A DNA stretch of 64,000 bases from Pseudomonas frederiksbergensis (GTDB taxonomy: Bacteria; Pseudomonadota; Gammaproteobacteria; Pseudomonadales; Pseudomonadaceae). Every line of letters starts with the position of its first letter. Within the stretch, counting starts at the first letter, position 1. A model generated the notes under the pieces. That model was not told the DNA's origin. It was given only the letters and a program-made list of their open reading frames with translations, and did not search any database. Positions 7,970 to 16,560 of the stretch are shown piece by piece. The translations under genes and the position numbers were made by a program. The stretch covers positions 134,114-198,113 of the forward strand of contig NZ_JAAUOE010000007.1 of NCBI RefSeq assembly GCF_017114915.1. Reading direction: 5' to 3'.

Positions 7970-9175
7970 TCAATCAGGATCCTTACCCGCTGTAGCGCTC
8001 AAATTGGAAGCTCCCAAGAAGTAAAACAATCCACCGGCAACAATGAAGAGCGCGAGCATGTAGAAGATGTAGTGGGGAGGCTGGGTCGCCAATACGACGC
8101 CGCAAAGCACCGGCCCCAGTGCCGCACCGAGGCTGGACAGGTTTTGCGCTCCGTAATACATGCCGCGCAGGTTGTCCGGAGCGATTTTGTCGATGAACAT
8201 GTACTCGGCGGGGAAAACGATGATTTCGCCGACCGTGAAAATGGCCATGGAAATCACCCAGTGCAGAACAGAGGTCGACAGGGCAAAACCCGCCAACCCC
8301 ATCATGAACATACTCAGTCCCGCCGCCAGCCACAGACGCAGATGTCCGTGAGAGATCTTCCTGCCTATGGAGTATTGCAAGCTGATCACCATCAGCGCGT
8401 TGGTCGCCACGACGGTGCTGATGATCTGGTAGGTGGATTCTGGCGTAGTCGTGATCACCAGATACTGCGAGAGATAAGCGGTAAACTGGCCGAAGACCAC
8501 TGCGCTGAGCAACCCGCCAAGGGTGAAGCACACCAGCCGATAATCCTGGAGCAGCAGTTTTCCCACGGCCAGAAACGGTGCGGTTTTTCGAGCTTCATCG
8601 GTGGCTTTCAGTTCTCTTTCGCCCCAAACGAAATAGATGAAGAAGAATCCTGCCCCAAGCCCGGCAGACAGCAGGAATGGCAAGCTGATATCCAGCTTGG
8701 CCATTCCCGCCCCAAGAAATGGACCTACTGCATACCCGATGTTGGTCAGTGTGTATTTGATCGAGAACACTTCGCTGCGACCCGTGACTGGAAGCAGGCT
8801 GCCAAACCCTGATTTGATGGCGATATCAATGACGGCATAAGCCAGGTTGATCAACACCAGGCAGCTGTAGAACAACCAAAGCTCGCGAACAAGAAACGTC
8901 CCGAGAAAACCCAGCGTGAACAGACCGCTGAAGACCAGGATGAGCCGGTAACTGGACATTTTGTCGACCAGAAACCCTCCATAAAGGCTCAATAACGATC
9001 CGATGATCAGTGTGCTGCCAATGACCAGGCCGATATCGGCGACGCTCAAGCTGAACCTGTCGGATAGGTAGATGACCAGATAAGGCAGGGTGATGGCTCG
9101 CGCCAGGGTCAATATCAGGGACGCCGAAAGCAGCAAATTTACTGTCGTTGGATAGTTTTTTAGCGTGGTCAGCAT
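7970..9175 (-). CDS. MFS transporter (12-TM drug/metabolite efflux type)
   Basis: This 401-residue integral membrane protein has about 12 hydrophobic segments in two six-helix halves, with a DHA1-like N-terminal half (LARAITLPYLVIYLSDRFSL, then GGFLVDKMSSYRLILV in the TM2-TM3 loop). It is probably a proton-coupled efflux pump; the substrate is unknown. A LysR regulator is divergently encoded at 9332, and the 156-nt gap between them is the likely shared control region. No close match to a named transporter was recognised. Confidence 0.8.
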   Translation of the reverse strand: MLTTLKNYPTTVNLLLSASLILTLARAITLPYLVIYLSDRFSLSVADIGLVIGSTLIIGSLLSLYGGFLVDKMSSYRLILVFSGLFTLGFLGTFLVRELWLFYSCLVLINLAYAVIDIAIKSGFGSLLPVTGRSEVFSIKYTLTNIGYAVGPFLGAGMAKLDISLPFLLSAGLGAGFFFIYFVWGERELKATDEARKTAPFLAVGKLLLQDYRLVCFTLGGLLSAVVFGQFTAYLSQYLVITTTPESTYQIISTVVATNALMVISLQYSIGRKISHGHLRLWLAAGLSMFMMGLAGFALSTSVLHWVISMAIFTVGEIIVFPAEYMFIDKIAPDNLRGMYYGAQNLSSLGAALGPVLCGVVLATQPPHYIFYMLALFIVAGGLFYFLGASNLSATAGKDPD

Positions 9176-9331
9176 CCTTGCCCTCGTCGTTAAGCCGGTA
9201 ATTTTTATGGATTCGCTAGTCGCATAGAGTTGATTGGTGCGTTCGAATCCAAGCTTACTGGAGAAACTGGTTCTGACTTGTGATGGTTTTTATTGAATTG
9301 GCGGAACTGAATTCATGAATACGGAACGTCT

Positions 9332-10258
9332 ATGTTTTCCTCCGAACGATTAAAGGGCATTGATGTATTTGTCAGCGTTGCGGACTGCGGCAGTTTCAAA
9401 GCCGCCGCCGAGCGGATGAGTCTGACACCTTCTGCAATTAGCAAAGGTATCGCTCGATTGGAGAGCAGGCTGGGTACTCGGTTGTTCCATCGCACCACTC
9501 GAAGTTTGTCACTGACGGATGCGGGGATTGCGTTCTATCGGACGTGCACAGGGGTGCTGGCGGACCTCGAAGAGGCTGAGTGGTCTCTACATGCCGAAAA
9601 CACCGAGCCTCGTGGCAGGGTTCACATTGGCCTTCCGGGTGCCTTCGGCCGTTTGCAGGCACTTCCAGTCATTCTGCGGTTTGCCCAGGAGCACGCTCTG
9701 CTGTTACCGCACATCTCATTTTCCGACCGTTTCATCGACCCTATCGAAGAAAGTGTCGATATCGTCGTGCGCATCGGTGGTTCGGACGTTTGGCCCGACA
9801 CATTGGGGCATCGTTACCTGGGCCGTGAGTGGCATATCTTTTGTGCGTCGCCCGCGTATTTGAGCAGCCATGGCACGCCCGTGACCGATCACGATCTGGA
9901 GCAACATCAGTGCATCGCATACGGCTGGGCGGATGGAACGATTAGCCCTTGGAGTTTTGCAGGAACGCAGGCAGGCGAAATTGAACGCAGGGCGATAGCC
10001 GCAAGGTTCGTCGTGGGAGATGGCGAAGGTCTGGTGATCGCTGTATCAGCGGGATGCGGGATCGCGCAGTTACCTTCGTGGTTGGTCAAGCGTCAGCTTG
10101 AAGAGGGGACATTGGTTGAAGTGCTTCCCCACTTGGCAACCGATGGCCTGGCGATCAATCTGGTTTGGGTCAAAAGTCGACAAGCGCTTCCCAAGGTCAG
10201 TGCATTGCTGGAGGCACTTGCCGCTGGGTTGGTGCCGTCTGGTAGCAAAATCCAATGA
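9332..10258 (+). CDS. LysR-family transcriptional regulator
   Basis: This 308-residue regulator has an N-terminal winged HTH (LKGIDVFVSVADCGSFKAAA, MSLTPSAISKGIARLESRLG, RTTRSLSLTDAGIAFY) and a periplasmic-binding-protein-like effector domain with LPGAFGRLQALPVILRFA. The pattern is that of the large CrgA/YafC-type LysR group. It is divergent from the MFS gene and probably controls that gene. The effector is unknown. Confidence 0.9.
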   Translation: MFSSERLKGIDVFVSVADCGSFKAAAERMSLTPSAISKGIARLESRLGTRLFHRTTRSLSLTDAGIAFYRTCTGVLADLEEAEWSLHAENTEPRGRVHIGLPGAFGRLQALPVILRFAQEHALLLPHISFSDRFIDPIEESVDIVVRIGGSDVWPDTLGHRYLGREWHIFCASPAYLSSHGTPVTDHDLEQHQCIAYGWADGTISPWSFAGTQAGEIERRAIAARFVVGDGEGLVIAVSAGCGIAQLPSWLVKRQLEEGTLVEVLPHLATDGLAINLVWVKSRQALPKVSALLEALAAGLVPSGSKIQ

Positions 10259-10351
10259 CCACTTTTGGCGGTAGCGGTCTGTCAGGAAGTGCCCGCTTTC
10301 ACCCAAAGCCCGTCGTAGCAGTTGGCCAAAAACCAATTCGACGAACATGGA

Positions 10352-11728
10352 TCAACTTCCTCGCGGTGACGTTTCATCCAGCGCAATGACGTCCAGCATC
10401 ACGCCCGTGCGCGCCACCACCCGGACCTGTTGGCCCAGGTGCAGGGGCGAGCGGCTCTGAACTTGCCATTTTTCGCCCTGCAGTTGCACCCAGCCGCTCA
10501 TAGGCAGACCTGGCAGCAGCCCCGTCACCGTGGCCAGGCTGCCGACTAAGCCCGCATCGCCGCTGACCAAGGCACGGCGTCTGGCCTTGAGCGCCATGCC
10601 GACCAGAGTCATAAGCAACAGGGCGCTAATTAGTGCCATGCCGATGATCAGCGTCAACGGAATGCCGAAGCCCGGTACATCGGTGTCCATCAAAATCACT
10701 GCGCCAACTACAAAAGCAACCACCCCTCCGAAGCCGATTACACCGAAACTCGGTAGAAACGCCTCGGCGATCATGAAGGCGATCCCTAGCAGAATCAGTC
10801 CGACCCCGGCGTAATTCACGGGCAACAGTTGCAGGGCATACAGCCCCAGCAACAGGCAGATGCCGCCTAGCACCCCACCAACGCCCGCCCCAGGGTTCAT
10901 GAACTCGAATATCAAGCCATAGACCCCGAACATGATCAGCAGCAACGCCACGCTGGGGTTGGTGATCACCGCCAGCAGTTGTGTGCGCCAATCAGGCGCA
11001 TGGTCGATGAGCGCAACCCCGGCGGTGCTCAGTCTCAACGTTTGACCGGAGACATTTAGGCTCTTGCCGTTCAATTGCTTGAGCAGGTCTGCCACGTCAT
11101 TGGCCACATAATCGACCACCTTGAGTTTGAGCGCTTCGTGGGCCGACAGGCTGAGCGATTCACGTACCGCTTGTTCGGCCCAGTCGGCATTGCGTCCGCG
11201 TAGTTGCGCAAGGCCACGGATGTAAGCCGCCGCATCGTTGATCTGTTTTCGAGTCAAGGTGTCCTGCAACTCTCTCGGAGAATTCTGGTCGGTGGTGGGT
11301 GGGCCCGACGGTTCGGGCGCGGTCCCGGGCAGGCCGCCGATCTGCACCGGTGTAGCGGCGCCCAGGTTGGTGCCCGGGGTCATCGCGGCAATGTGGCTGG
11401 CATACAAAATATAGGTGCCGGCGCTGGCCGCACGTGCGCCACTAGGGGCGACGAAACTGGCCACTGGCAAGGGGCTGGCCAGAATCGCCTTTACAATCAA
11501 ACGCATTGAGGTGTCCAGCCCGCCGGGGGTGTCGAGGCTGATGATCACCAACTGCGCGCCCTCGGTCACCGCACGCGCCAGGCCGCGCGACACGTAGTCG
11601 GCACTGGCTGGACCGATAGCATCGTTGACGGTCAGTACCACGACACTGCCTGCTGCCGTCGTCGAACCCATCGGTAACCCGATCAGTATTATTAGCAAGA
11701 GCAGGCGGCACCACAAATGACTGTTCAC
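10352..11728 (-). CDS. NfeD family membrane-bound serine protease (ClpP class)
   Basis: This 458-residue protein combines an N-terminal signal segment (about residues 8-26), a ClpP/SppA-like serine protease domain, 4-5 transmembrane helices (about residues 255-385) and a C-terminal NfeD OB-fold domain. The expected Ser-Lys dyad of this family is visible: Ser102 in RAASAGTYILYA and Lys161 in LTRKQINDAAAYIRG. Archaeal homologues cleave a C-terminal segment of stomatin/slipin. Here no slipin gene lies next to it, which is unusual for the long NfeD form. It is minus-strand, monocistronic as far as can be seen, and 94 nt from the LysR gene. Confidence 0.9.
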   Translation of the reverse strand: MNSHLWCRLLLLIILIGLPMGSTTAAGSVVVLTVNDAIGPASADYVSRGLARAVTEGAQLVIISLDTPGGLDTSMRLIVKAILASPLPVASFVAPSGARAASAGTYILYASHIAAMTPGTNLGAATPVQIGGLPGTAPEPSGPPTTDQNSPRELQDTLTRKQINDAAAYIRGLAQLRGRNADWAEQAVRESLSLSAHEALKLKVVDYVANDVADLLKQLNGKSLNVSGQTLRLSTAGVALIDHAPDWRTQLLAVITNPSVALLLIMFGVYGLIFEFMNPGAGVGGVLGGICLLLGLYALQLLPVNYAGVGLILLGIAFMIAEAFLPSFGVIGFGGVVAFVVGAVILMDTDVPGFGIPLTLIIGMALISALLLMTLVGMALKARRRALVSGDAGLVGSLATVTGLLPGLPMSGWVQLQGEKWQVQSRSPLHLGQQVRVVARTGVMLDVIALDETSPRGS

Positions 11729-12141
11729 GGGACCTCCCGGTTGCGGGTATGACAGCCTGCAACCCTGACTTAAAGCGTAGTTGAGTCAGTCATGGGTGAT
11801 GCAGGCGCGGCGGTTAGTCCGTTGCCTGTGGAGATAGGGGCGATTCTGAACATGTCGAACGACATACCCTGTCGTCATTGGTTGGCAGATCGATCAGAGC
11901 GATCATGCTGCTGGTGAACTCGTCGCCGTTACACTGATAAGCGTCACGGCTACGGTTCACCTGGCTGGCTACCGAAGGTATTACAGAGGAGATCGTTCGA
12001 TCGTGGAATTCTATCGAAAATATGGAGCGCTGCTCCCGAGGCAAATGGGGGGTGGGCAAAGCCGCACTGCGCGCTCTGAATGCTCGGAACCGCTTACAAT
12101 CACTCTCGCGGTCGGGGTTCGAGCGATGGCCCGTCGCAATG
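11729..12141 (-). other. 413-nt intergenic region, no convincing gene
   Basis: The stretch holds the upstream region of the NfeD gene and the 3' flank of the ABC ATPase gene. Two weak minus-strand ORFs overlap here: one of 81 codons at 11814-12059, and a shorter one starting MSFDMFRIAPISTG in another frame. Neither has a good ribosome site or a recognisable family. The sequence may be degraded coding DNA. Confidence 0.5.
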
Positions 12142-12843
12142 TCATTGTTCGCCGCCTGCCTGCGATTGAACGTTGGGTTCGCCCAGACTCACCTCGTGAC
12201 TCGGGCCGCTGCCTTGCGTGGTGCCGTCGGCAATCACCAGGACCTGATCGGCGAAACGCAGTGCCTGATTCAGGTCGTGGATGGCGATGAACACAATGAC
12301 GTCGCGTTTTCGGGCCAGGCGGCGCATGAAGTTCAGCACCTGAACCTGCCGATGCATATCGAGGGCACTGGTCGGTTCGTCCATCAGCAGTATTTCCGGT
12401 TCGCCCACCAGGGTTTGCGCGATGGACACCAACTGTTGCTGACCGCCGCTGAGTTCACCGAGGTTGCGAAAGGACAATCCGGTGATGCCCAGCGCCGCGA
12501 GAATCTCATCGACCAGTTTCAATTCATCATCGTGAACGACCCAGCCCGGCGTCAGTTGCTTGCGCGCCAGCAGCACCGACTCGTACACCGTCAACCGGGC
12601 GCTGGCATTCAGCCCCTGGGGCATGTAACTGATGCCCGACGGGCCTCTTTTCGACTCTTGCAAGATCACCTGTCCGGGGCCGTCGATCAGGCCGGCCATG
12701 CGCTTGAATAGCGTCGATTTGCCGGCCGCGTTGGGCCCGACCACGGCGACCACCTGAGCGCAGAAGAACGTCGCCGTCGAGACACCACGAATGATCTCGC
12801 GCTGGCCGTAGCGGGCACCGAGGTTCTCCAGCAGCAGCTTCAC
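12142..12843 (-). CDS. FecE-type ABC transporter ATP-binding protein (orphan)
   Basis: This 233-residue ATPase is of the iron-siderophore/cobalamin importer type. Walker A is GPNAAGKSTL, the Q-loop is YMPQGL, the signature is LSGGQQQLV, and Walker B is ILLMDEPTSALD. The GTG at 12843 is chosen because the stop codon of the preceding permease remnant overlaps it (GTGA), the normal coupling in such operons. A longer in-frame reading upstream runs through the scar. Its permease is reduced to about 20 C-terminal residues and no binding protein is present, so the gene is stranded and probably has no function unless it serves another permease. Confidence 0.8.
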   Translation of the reverse strand: MKLLLENLGARYGQREIIRGVSTATFFCAQVVAVVGPNAAGKSTLFKRMAGLIDGPGQVILQESKRGPSGISYMPQGLNASARLTVYESVLLARKQLTPGWVVHDDELKLVDEILAALGITGLSFRNLGELSGGQQQLVSIAQTLVGEPEILLMDEPTSALDMHRQVQVLNFMRRLARKRDVIVFIAIHDLNQALRFADQVLVIADGTTQGSGPSHEVSLGEPNVQSQAGGEQ

Positions 12844-12904
12844 CGTGAGTTTTTCTTCCCGCCGAGAATCAGAGATATGAAGAACGGTACGCCGATCAGC
12901 GATC
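12840..12904 (-). pseudogene. C-terminal remnant of a FecCD-family permease
   Basis: In the minus-strand frame that ends at TGA 12840-12842 the peptide SLIGVPFFISLILGGKK can be read. It matches the typical C-terminus of FecCD-type siderophore permeases (LIGxPFF). The similarity stops near 12904, where plus-strand sequence of an unrelated gene begins. The remainder of the permease and the other importer genes are missing, which indicates a deletion or recombination joint at about 12900-12905. Confidence 0.7.
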
Positions 12905-13044
12905 GTGACCACGCACCCATCAGCCGTGTGCGCGAAGTGCTTAAACGCCTGTGCGACGAGGGCGTGATCCTGCTTCAGGCCGACAAGAACTGCCGTATCA
13001 CCGACGAAGCCTGGGCGATGCTGAAGCAGTACCTGGATGGCTGA
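12877..13044 (+). pseudogene. C-terminal fragment of an unidentified plus-strand gene at the same joint
   Basis: A 55-codon plus-strand frame runs into the joint. From about 12903 it reads SRVREVLKRLCDEGVILLQA followed by RITDEAWAMLKQYLDG and a stop. This looks like a winged-helix or other DNA-binding C-terminus, but no family was recognised. The first eight or so codons are antisense to the permease remnant. I interpret it as the 3' end of a gene whose 5' part was lost in the rearrangement that also truncated the permease. Confidence 0.4.
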
Positions 13045-13158
13045 AAAGGTTCCAGCAGGCTCCACTCGAAACCACTACCAGCCGTAAGCGGACTGGCGAA
13101 CACCGATTGAGGGGCGGGGCTGCTTGACTCGCTCTGAATAAGGGGCAAGTCCAGGCAC

Positions 13159-13617
13159 TTACAGTGGCAAGGTATTGCAGTGCTTGATCTCCTTGAGCGA
13201 AAACCCGGTGTACATTTCCTTGATATTGCCGAGCGTACGTATGCGATGCATGGCGAGTTCATGGAATGCCTCCATGTCTTTGACGACGACTTGCAAGAGG
13301 TAGTCGTATTTCCCCGACACTTTGTGACAGGCAATGATGTGGGGCAGCGCCAGAACGCCTGCTTCGAAATGCTCCATGGCGTCCTCGGAGTGACTATCGA
13401 GGGTGACGCTGATGAAAGCAAAAAGTCCCAGCCCCACGGTCTTTGGGTTCAAGTGCGCGTGATACCCGACAATCACCTCCTCTTCCAGGCGCTTCAGGCG
13501 CTTCCAGCAGGCTGGCGCTGACAGGCAAACACGAACGGCGATCTCGGCGTTCGTCAGGCGACCATTCATTTGCAGAATTTCCAGAATTGAACGATCAACC
13601 TTATCCATTTCCGCCAT
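13159..13617 (-). CDS. Lrp/AsnC-family transcriptional regulator
   Basis: This 152-residue regulator has an N-terminal HTH (VDRSILEILQMNGRLTNAEI, SAPACWKRLKRLEEEVIVGY) and a C-terminal RAM/ligand-binding domain (ALPHIIACHKVSGKYDYLLQ, then VVVKDMEAFHELAMHRI). It would respond to an amino acid. ATG 13617 has a GGAGAG ribosome site; longer in-frame readings start in non-conserved sequence. It is divergent from the amino acid permease at 13886, with 268 nt between the genes. This is the usual layout for an Lrp-type regulator controlling an amino acid transporter. Confidence 0.92.
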   Translation of the reverse strand: MAEMDKVDRSILEILQMNGRLTNAEIAVRVCLSAPACWKRLKRLEEEVIVGYHAHLNPKTVGLGLFAFISVTLDSHSEDAMEHFEAGVLALPHIIACHKVSGKYDYLLQVVVKDMEAFHELAMHRIRTLGNIKEMYTGFSLKEIKHCNTLPL

Positions 13618-13885
13618 GTGTTCTCTCCGTTTAACAATGAGTACGCGGTAGGGCGATTGGCCCCATCCCGCAGGTCCTTGATCAAGCATCCATTTCTAGA
13701 AGCGGCAAATATTAGAAAGAAAATTACATAAAGAGCACGTTTTGGATAATTAACGACTGAAAAAAAATCAAATACAGACCCGTTTCGAAAGCTAATTTTC
13801 GAGGCACTGAAATACAATTTCTTGTCGTTTCCGACACCCAGGCCACTGGCTCTGACAATAAAAATAAGTAACAACGGAGGCAATA

Positions 13886-15274
13886 TTGAGCATTTTCAGA
13901 ACAAAAGACCTGGACGCAATGATTGCTGCTGCCCGAGCTCCTGCCGGGTTGAAAAAAGTGCTGGGGCCGATGGATCTGGTCCTGATTGGTATCGGTGCAA
14001 TCGTGGGGACGGGCATCTTTGTATTGACCGGAACCGGCGCATTGACTGCGGGACCGGCCCTCATGGTTTCATTCCTGATAGCGGCGTTGGCCTGTGGGTT
14101 TGCAGCGCTCTGTTATGCCGAGTTCGCCTCATCTGTACCGGTAGCAGGCTCGATTTACACCTACAGCTACGCGACGCTGGGAGAGTTGGTGGCCTGGATG
14201 ATCGGCTGGGATCTGATGCTCGAATACGGACTGGCCAGTTCGGCTGTGTCTGTTGGGTGGTCGGGTTACTTCCAGTCCCTGCTGAGCGGGTTTGGGCTGA
14301 ATCTTCCGGTTGTGCTTACGGCGGCTCCAGGCTCTTTGCCCAGTGTGGAAACCTGGTTCAATCTACCCGCGCTGGTGATTATGCTGGCAGTTACCTGGAT
14401 GCTTTCCATGGGCATCAAGGAATCCGCGCGCGTAAACAACGTGATGGTGATTATCAAGATCGCCGTGGTGCTGCTCTTCATCGCCGTTGGTGTGCGGCAT
14501 GTTCAGCCGGCTAACTGGCAACCTTTCGCTCCCTTTGGTGGCCATGGCATCTTGAGTGCTTCGGCCTTGGTTTTTTTTGCTTTTATTGGTTTCGATGCGG
14601 TTTCCTCTGCCGCCGAAGAAGTGAAAAAACCGGCGCGTGACCTCCCCATCGGTATTATCGGTTCCTTGGCCGTTTGTGCAGTGTTGTACGTTGCCGTTTC
14701 AATGATCATGACCGGCATCGTGCCCTATGCCCAATTCCTTGGCGTTGATCATCCGGTCTCATTGGCGTTGCAACATGCCGGTGAAAACTGGGTTGCCGGG
14801 TTCGTTGATTTAGGCGCAATCGTTGGCATGACGACTGTCATTCTGGTTATGGCTTACGGTCAAACCAGGATCATCTACGCGATGTCGCGCGACGGGCTGC
14901 TTCCCCAGCGCCTTTCCAGGGTTCATCCACGATTCGGCACACCATTTTTCGCCACCTGGATGGTCGGAATAGTCTTCGGGCTGATCTCGGCACTGATTCC
15001 GCTGAACGTCCTCGCCGAGCTGATCAACATCGGTACGTTGGCCGCATTCAGTCTGATCTCGGTGGCAGTGATCGTATTGCGCAAGACCCGACCCGATCTC
15101 CCTCGCGCATTCAGATGCCCGGGCGTGCCCGTTGTTCCGTTGCTCGCCATCGCGTTCTGCGTAACCTTGATGACCTTCCTCAAGCAGGCGACCTGGCTGG
15201 CATTTGCGGCGTGGTTGGCAATTGGCCTGGTGATCTACTTCGCCTACGCGAGGCGCCGCTCGTTGTTGCATTGA
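13886..15274 (+). CDS. APC-family amino acid permease
   Basis: This 462-residue protein has 12-13 transmembrane helices of the APC superfamily, cationic amino acid transporter-like group (YfnA/CAT type). Helix 1 carries GIGAIVGTGIFVLTG, and FFAFIGFDAVSSAAEEVKKP is the conserved helix-6/loop block. The start is TTG 13886, supported by a strong GGAGG site 5 nt upstream and the reading MSIFRTKDLDAM. The divergent Lrp regulator probably controls it. A bidirectional terminator follows at 15546. Confidence 0.92.
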   Translation: MSIFRTKDLDAMIAAARAPAGLKKVLGPMDLVLIGIGAIVGTGIFVLTGTGALTAGPALMVSFLIAALACGFAALCYAEFASSVPVAGSIYTYSYATLGELVAWMIGWDLMLEYGLASSAVSVGWSGYFQSLLSGFGLNLPVVLTAAPGSLPSVETWFNLPALVIMLAVTWMLSMGIKESARVNNVMVIIKIAVVLLFIAVGVRHVQPANWQPFAPFGGHGILSASALVFFAFIGFDAVSSAAEEVKKPARDLPIGIIGSLAVCAVLYVAVSMIMTGIVPYAQFLGVDHPVSLALQHAGENWVAGFVDLGAIVGMTTVILVMAYGQTRIIYAMSRDGLLPQRLSRVHPRFGTPFFATWMVGIVFGLISALIPLNVLAELINIGTLAAFSLISVAVIVLRKTRPDLPRAFRCPGVPVVPLLAIAFCVTLMTFLKQATWLAFAAWLAIGLVIYFAYARRRSLLH

Positions 15275-15609
15275 TCCTGCGTTTCGTCAGGTCTCTTTGG
15301 AGTGTCAATCAACCTCCAATAGTTTTCAGGTGCGAAATTGTATTCCAGTTGCGCACCTGAGCACGAAGCTGATAGCGAGGACGTCTGCTGTTCTATCGCC
15401 AGGGCCGGGGCGCAGCGGGTTGGAGGGATGTGCACCGATGCGTTCGGTGCGCAATCGCCCGGATAAAGCCACGGATTCAGCTTCGGAATCTGAGCGTCGT
15501 TGAAGGTGCCTCGCCAAAACGGTTTTAATATTCCTGGGCAAAAGAAAAGCCGCGACCGCTGAAGGCGGGCCGCGGCTTTTTCCTGTTGCATCGATGAAGC
15601 CTGGGGCAG
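15275..15609. other. 335-nt intergenic region with possible degraded coding sequence
   Basis: A minus-strand open frame (15244-15591) contains a coding-like stretch (PKLNPWLYPGDCAPNASVH), but it starts inside the terminator stem, has no ribosome site and overlaps the permease gene. I treat it as non-coding or a relic. The only firm feature is the terminator at 15546-15582. Confidence 0.45.
15546..15582. terminator. Bidirectional terminator between permease and LysE genes
   Basis: The stem AAAAGCCGCG (15546-15555) and CGCGGCTTTT (15572-15581) carries T-runs on both strands. It lies between the convergent permease (+) and LysE (-) genes and can serve both. Confidence 0.85.
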
Positions 15610-16236
15610 TTATTTCTGGCTAAGAGCAGCGATGGAAAGTCCTGACACGATGAAGGTCAATCCCGCGCCGAGGTTGAGTCCGTTAGCAAGGCGCGGGCGT
15701 TGACAAATGTATTGCGACAGGCGCGTGGCGAAGACGCCCATCAGCGAGAACCCCACGGCCGTCAGCAGGGCGAACCAGAACCCATAGACCAGCATCTGTA
15801 GAGTGACCGAGCCGAGCGTGGGATTGATGAATTGAGGGATGAACGCCAGTACGAACAACCCTGGCTTGGGATTGAGCGCCGCCGAAAGGAAGCCAGTGAG
15901 TAAAATGCTGCGCAGTGGCTGCCGCGCGGCGGGAGCGAAGGTCACCAGGCTTCTGGAGCGCAGCACCTTGACCCCGAGCCAGAGCAGGTAGGCGGCCCCC
16001 ACCAACTTGACGACCCAGAAGGCGACTGTCGAGGTCTGGATCAATAGCGTCAGCCCCAGCGAAGCGGTGGTGACGTGAAACAGGATGCCCATGCCAGACG
16101 ATAGGCCTGACACGATGGCTGCCAGGCGACCCTGGCTTAGTCCGCGCCCTATCGCCAGAAGATTGTCAGGGCCTGGAGACAGGACCAGCAGTAAGCAGGC
16201 TGTGGTGTAGGTGAGCCAGATATCCATTGGAAACAC
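15610..16236 (-). CDS. LysE/RhtB-family amino acid exporter
   Basis: This 208-residue inner-membrane protein has six hydrophobic helices and the family motif LVLSPGPDNLLAIGRGLSQG at residues 17-36. Members export amino acids or homoserine lactone derivatives. The start is GTG 16236, chosen because AAGGAG lies 8 nt upstream; ATG 16227 is the alternative. It follows the anthranilate-synthase-like gene and its truncated partner on the same strand, so it may once have been part of that operon, possibly exporting its product. That link is inference only. Confidence 0.88.
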   Translation of the reverse strand: MFPMDIWLTYTTACLLLVLSPGPDNLLAIGRGLSQGRLAAIVSGLSSGMGILFHVTTASLGLTLLIQTSTVAFWVVKLVGAAYLLWLGVKVLRSRSLVTFAPAARQPLRSILLTGFLSAALNPKPGLFVLAFIPQFINPTLGSVTLQMLVYGFWFALLTAVGFSLMGVFATRLSQYICQRPRLANGLNLGAGLTFIVSGLSIAALSQK

Positions 16237-16266
16237 GGTGATGCTCCTTGTGAGGTATGAGTTGGG

Positions 16267-16404
16267 TCAACTGATGATGCCCAGGACGGCTGCCCTGACC
16301 ACCGCTGCGGTTTTGTTAGTTTCGGCGAGCCAGCGCATCTTGAGTTCCTTGGCATTGAGTTCGGTCACATTCAGCGTGGAGCCGCTGCGGGCGAGCGTCA
16401 ACAT
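16267..16404 (-). CDS. Small ORF or gene tail between LysE and the amidotransferase stub
   Basis: This 45-codon frame from ATG 16404 reads MLTLARSGSTLNVTELNAKE onwards and ends GIIS 30 nt before the LysE start. The composition looks coding (helical, Ala/Leu/Glu rich), but the start has no clear ribosome site. It shares the frame of the amidotransferase stub upstream, separated by that stub's stop. It may be the C-terminal piece of a gene lost by deletion. No family was recognised. Confidence 0.3.
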   Translation of the reverse strand: MLTLARSGSTLNVTELNAKELKMRWLAETNKTAAVVRAAVLGIIS

Positions 16405-16482
16405 GCTCTGGTGACGCGAGGCAATAGGTGAATGAAACAGCCGGAGCGTGGGAAAGAAGGGGAGTGTGCCCCTCCTGGCGGA

Positions 16483-16560
16483 TCACTGGCGCACGTGTTC
16501 CAGGTACTGGCTGATGATAAAGACGAAGCTATCGTAGGCATCGATCAGCAATACTTTCAC
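16483..16560 (-). pseudogene. Truncated TrpG/PabA-type glutamine amidotransferase (N-terminal stub)
   Basis: From GTG 16560, which overlaps the stop of the upstream synthase gene, 25 residues are encoded: VLLIDAYDSFVFIISQYLEH is the typical N-terminus of class I glutamine amidotransferases of the TrpG/PabA group (consensus LLIDNYDSFT-N-QYL). The frame then ends at TGA 16483-16485 and no further TrpG sequence (oxyanion GPG motif, catalytic Cys, His-Glu) can be read downstream. The overlap with the synthase shows that the pair was a coupled operon. Confidence 0.8.

Noticed and set aside
11814..12059. 81-codon minus-strand ORF
   Set aside because: No ribosome site and no recognised domain. It overlaps another weak frame and is reported only as an intergenic region.
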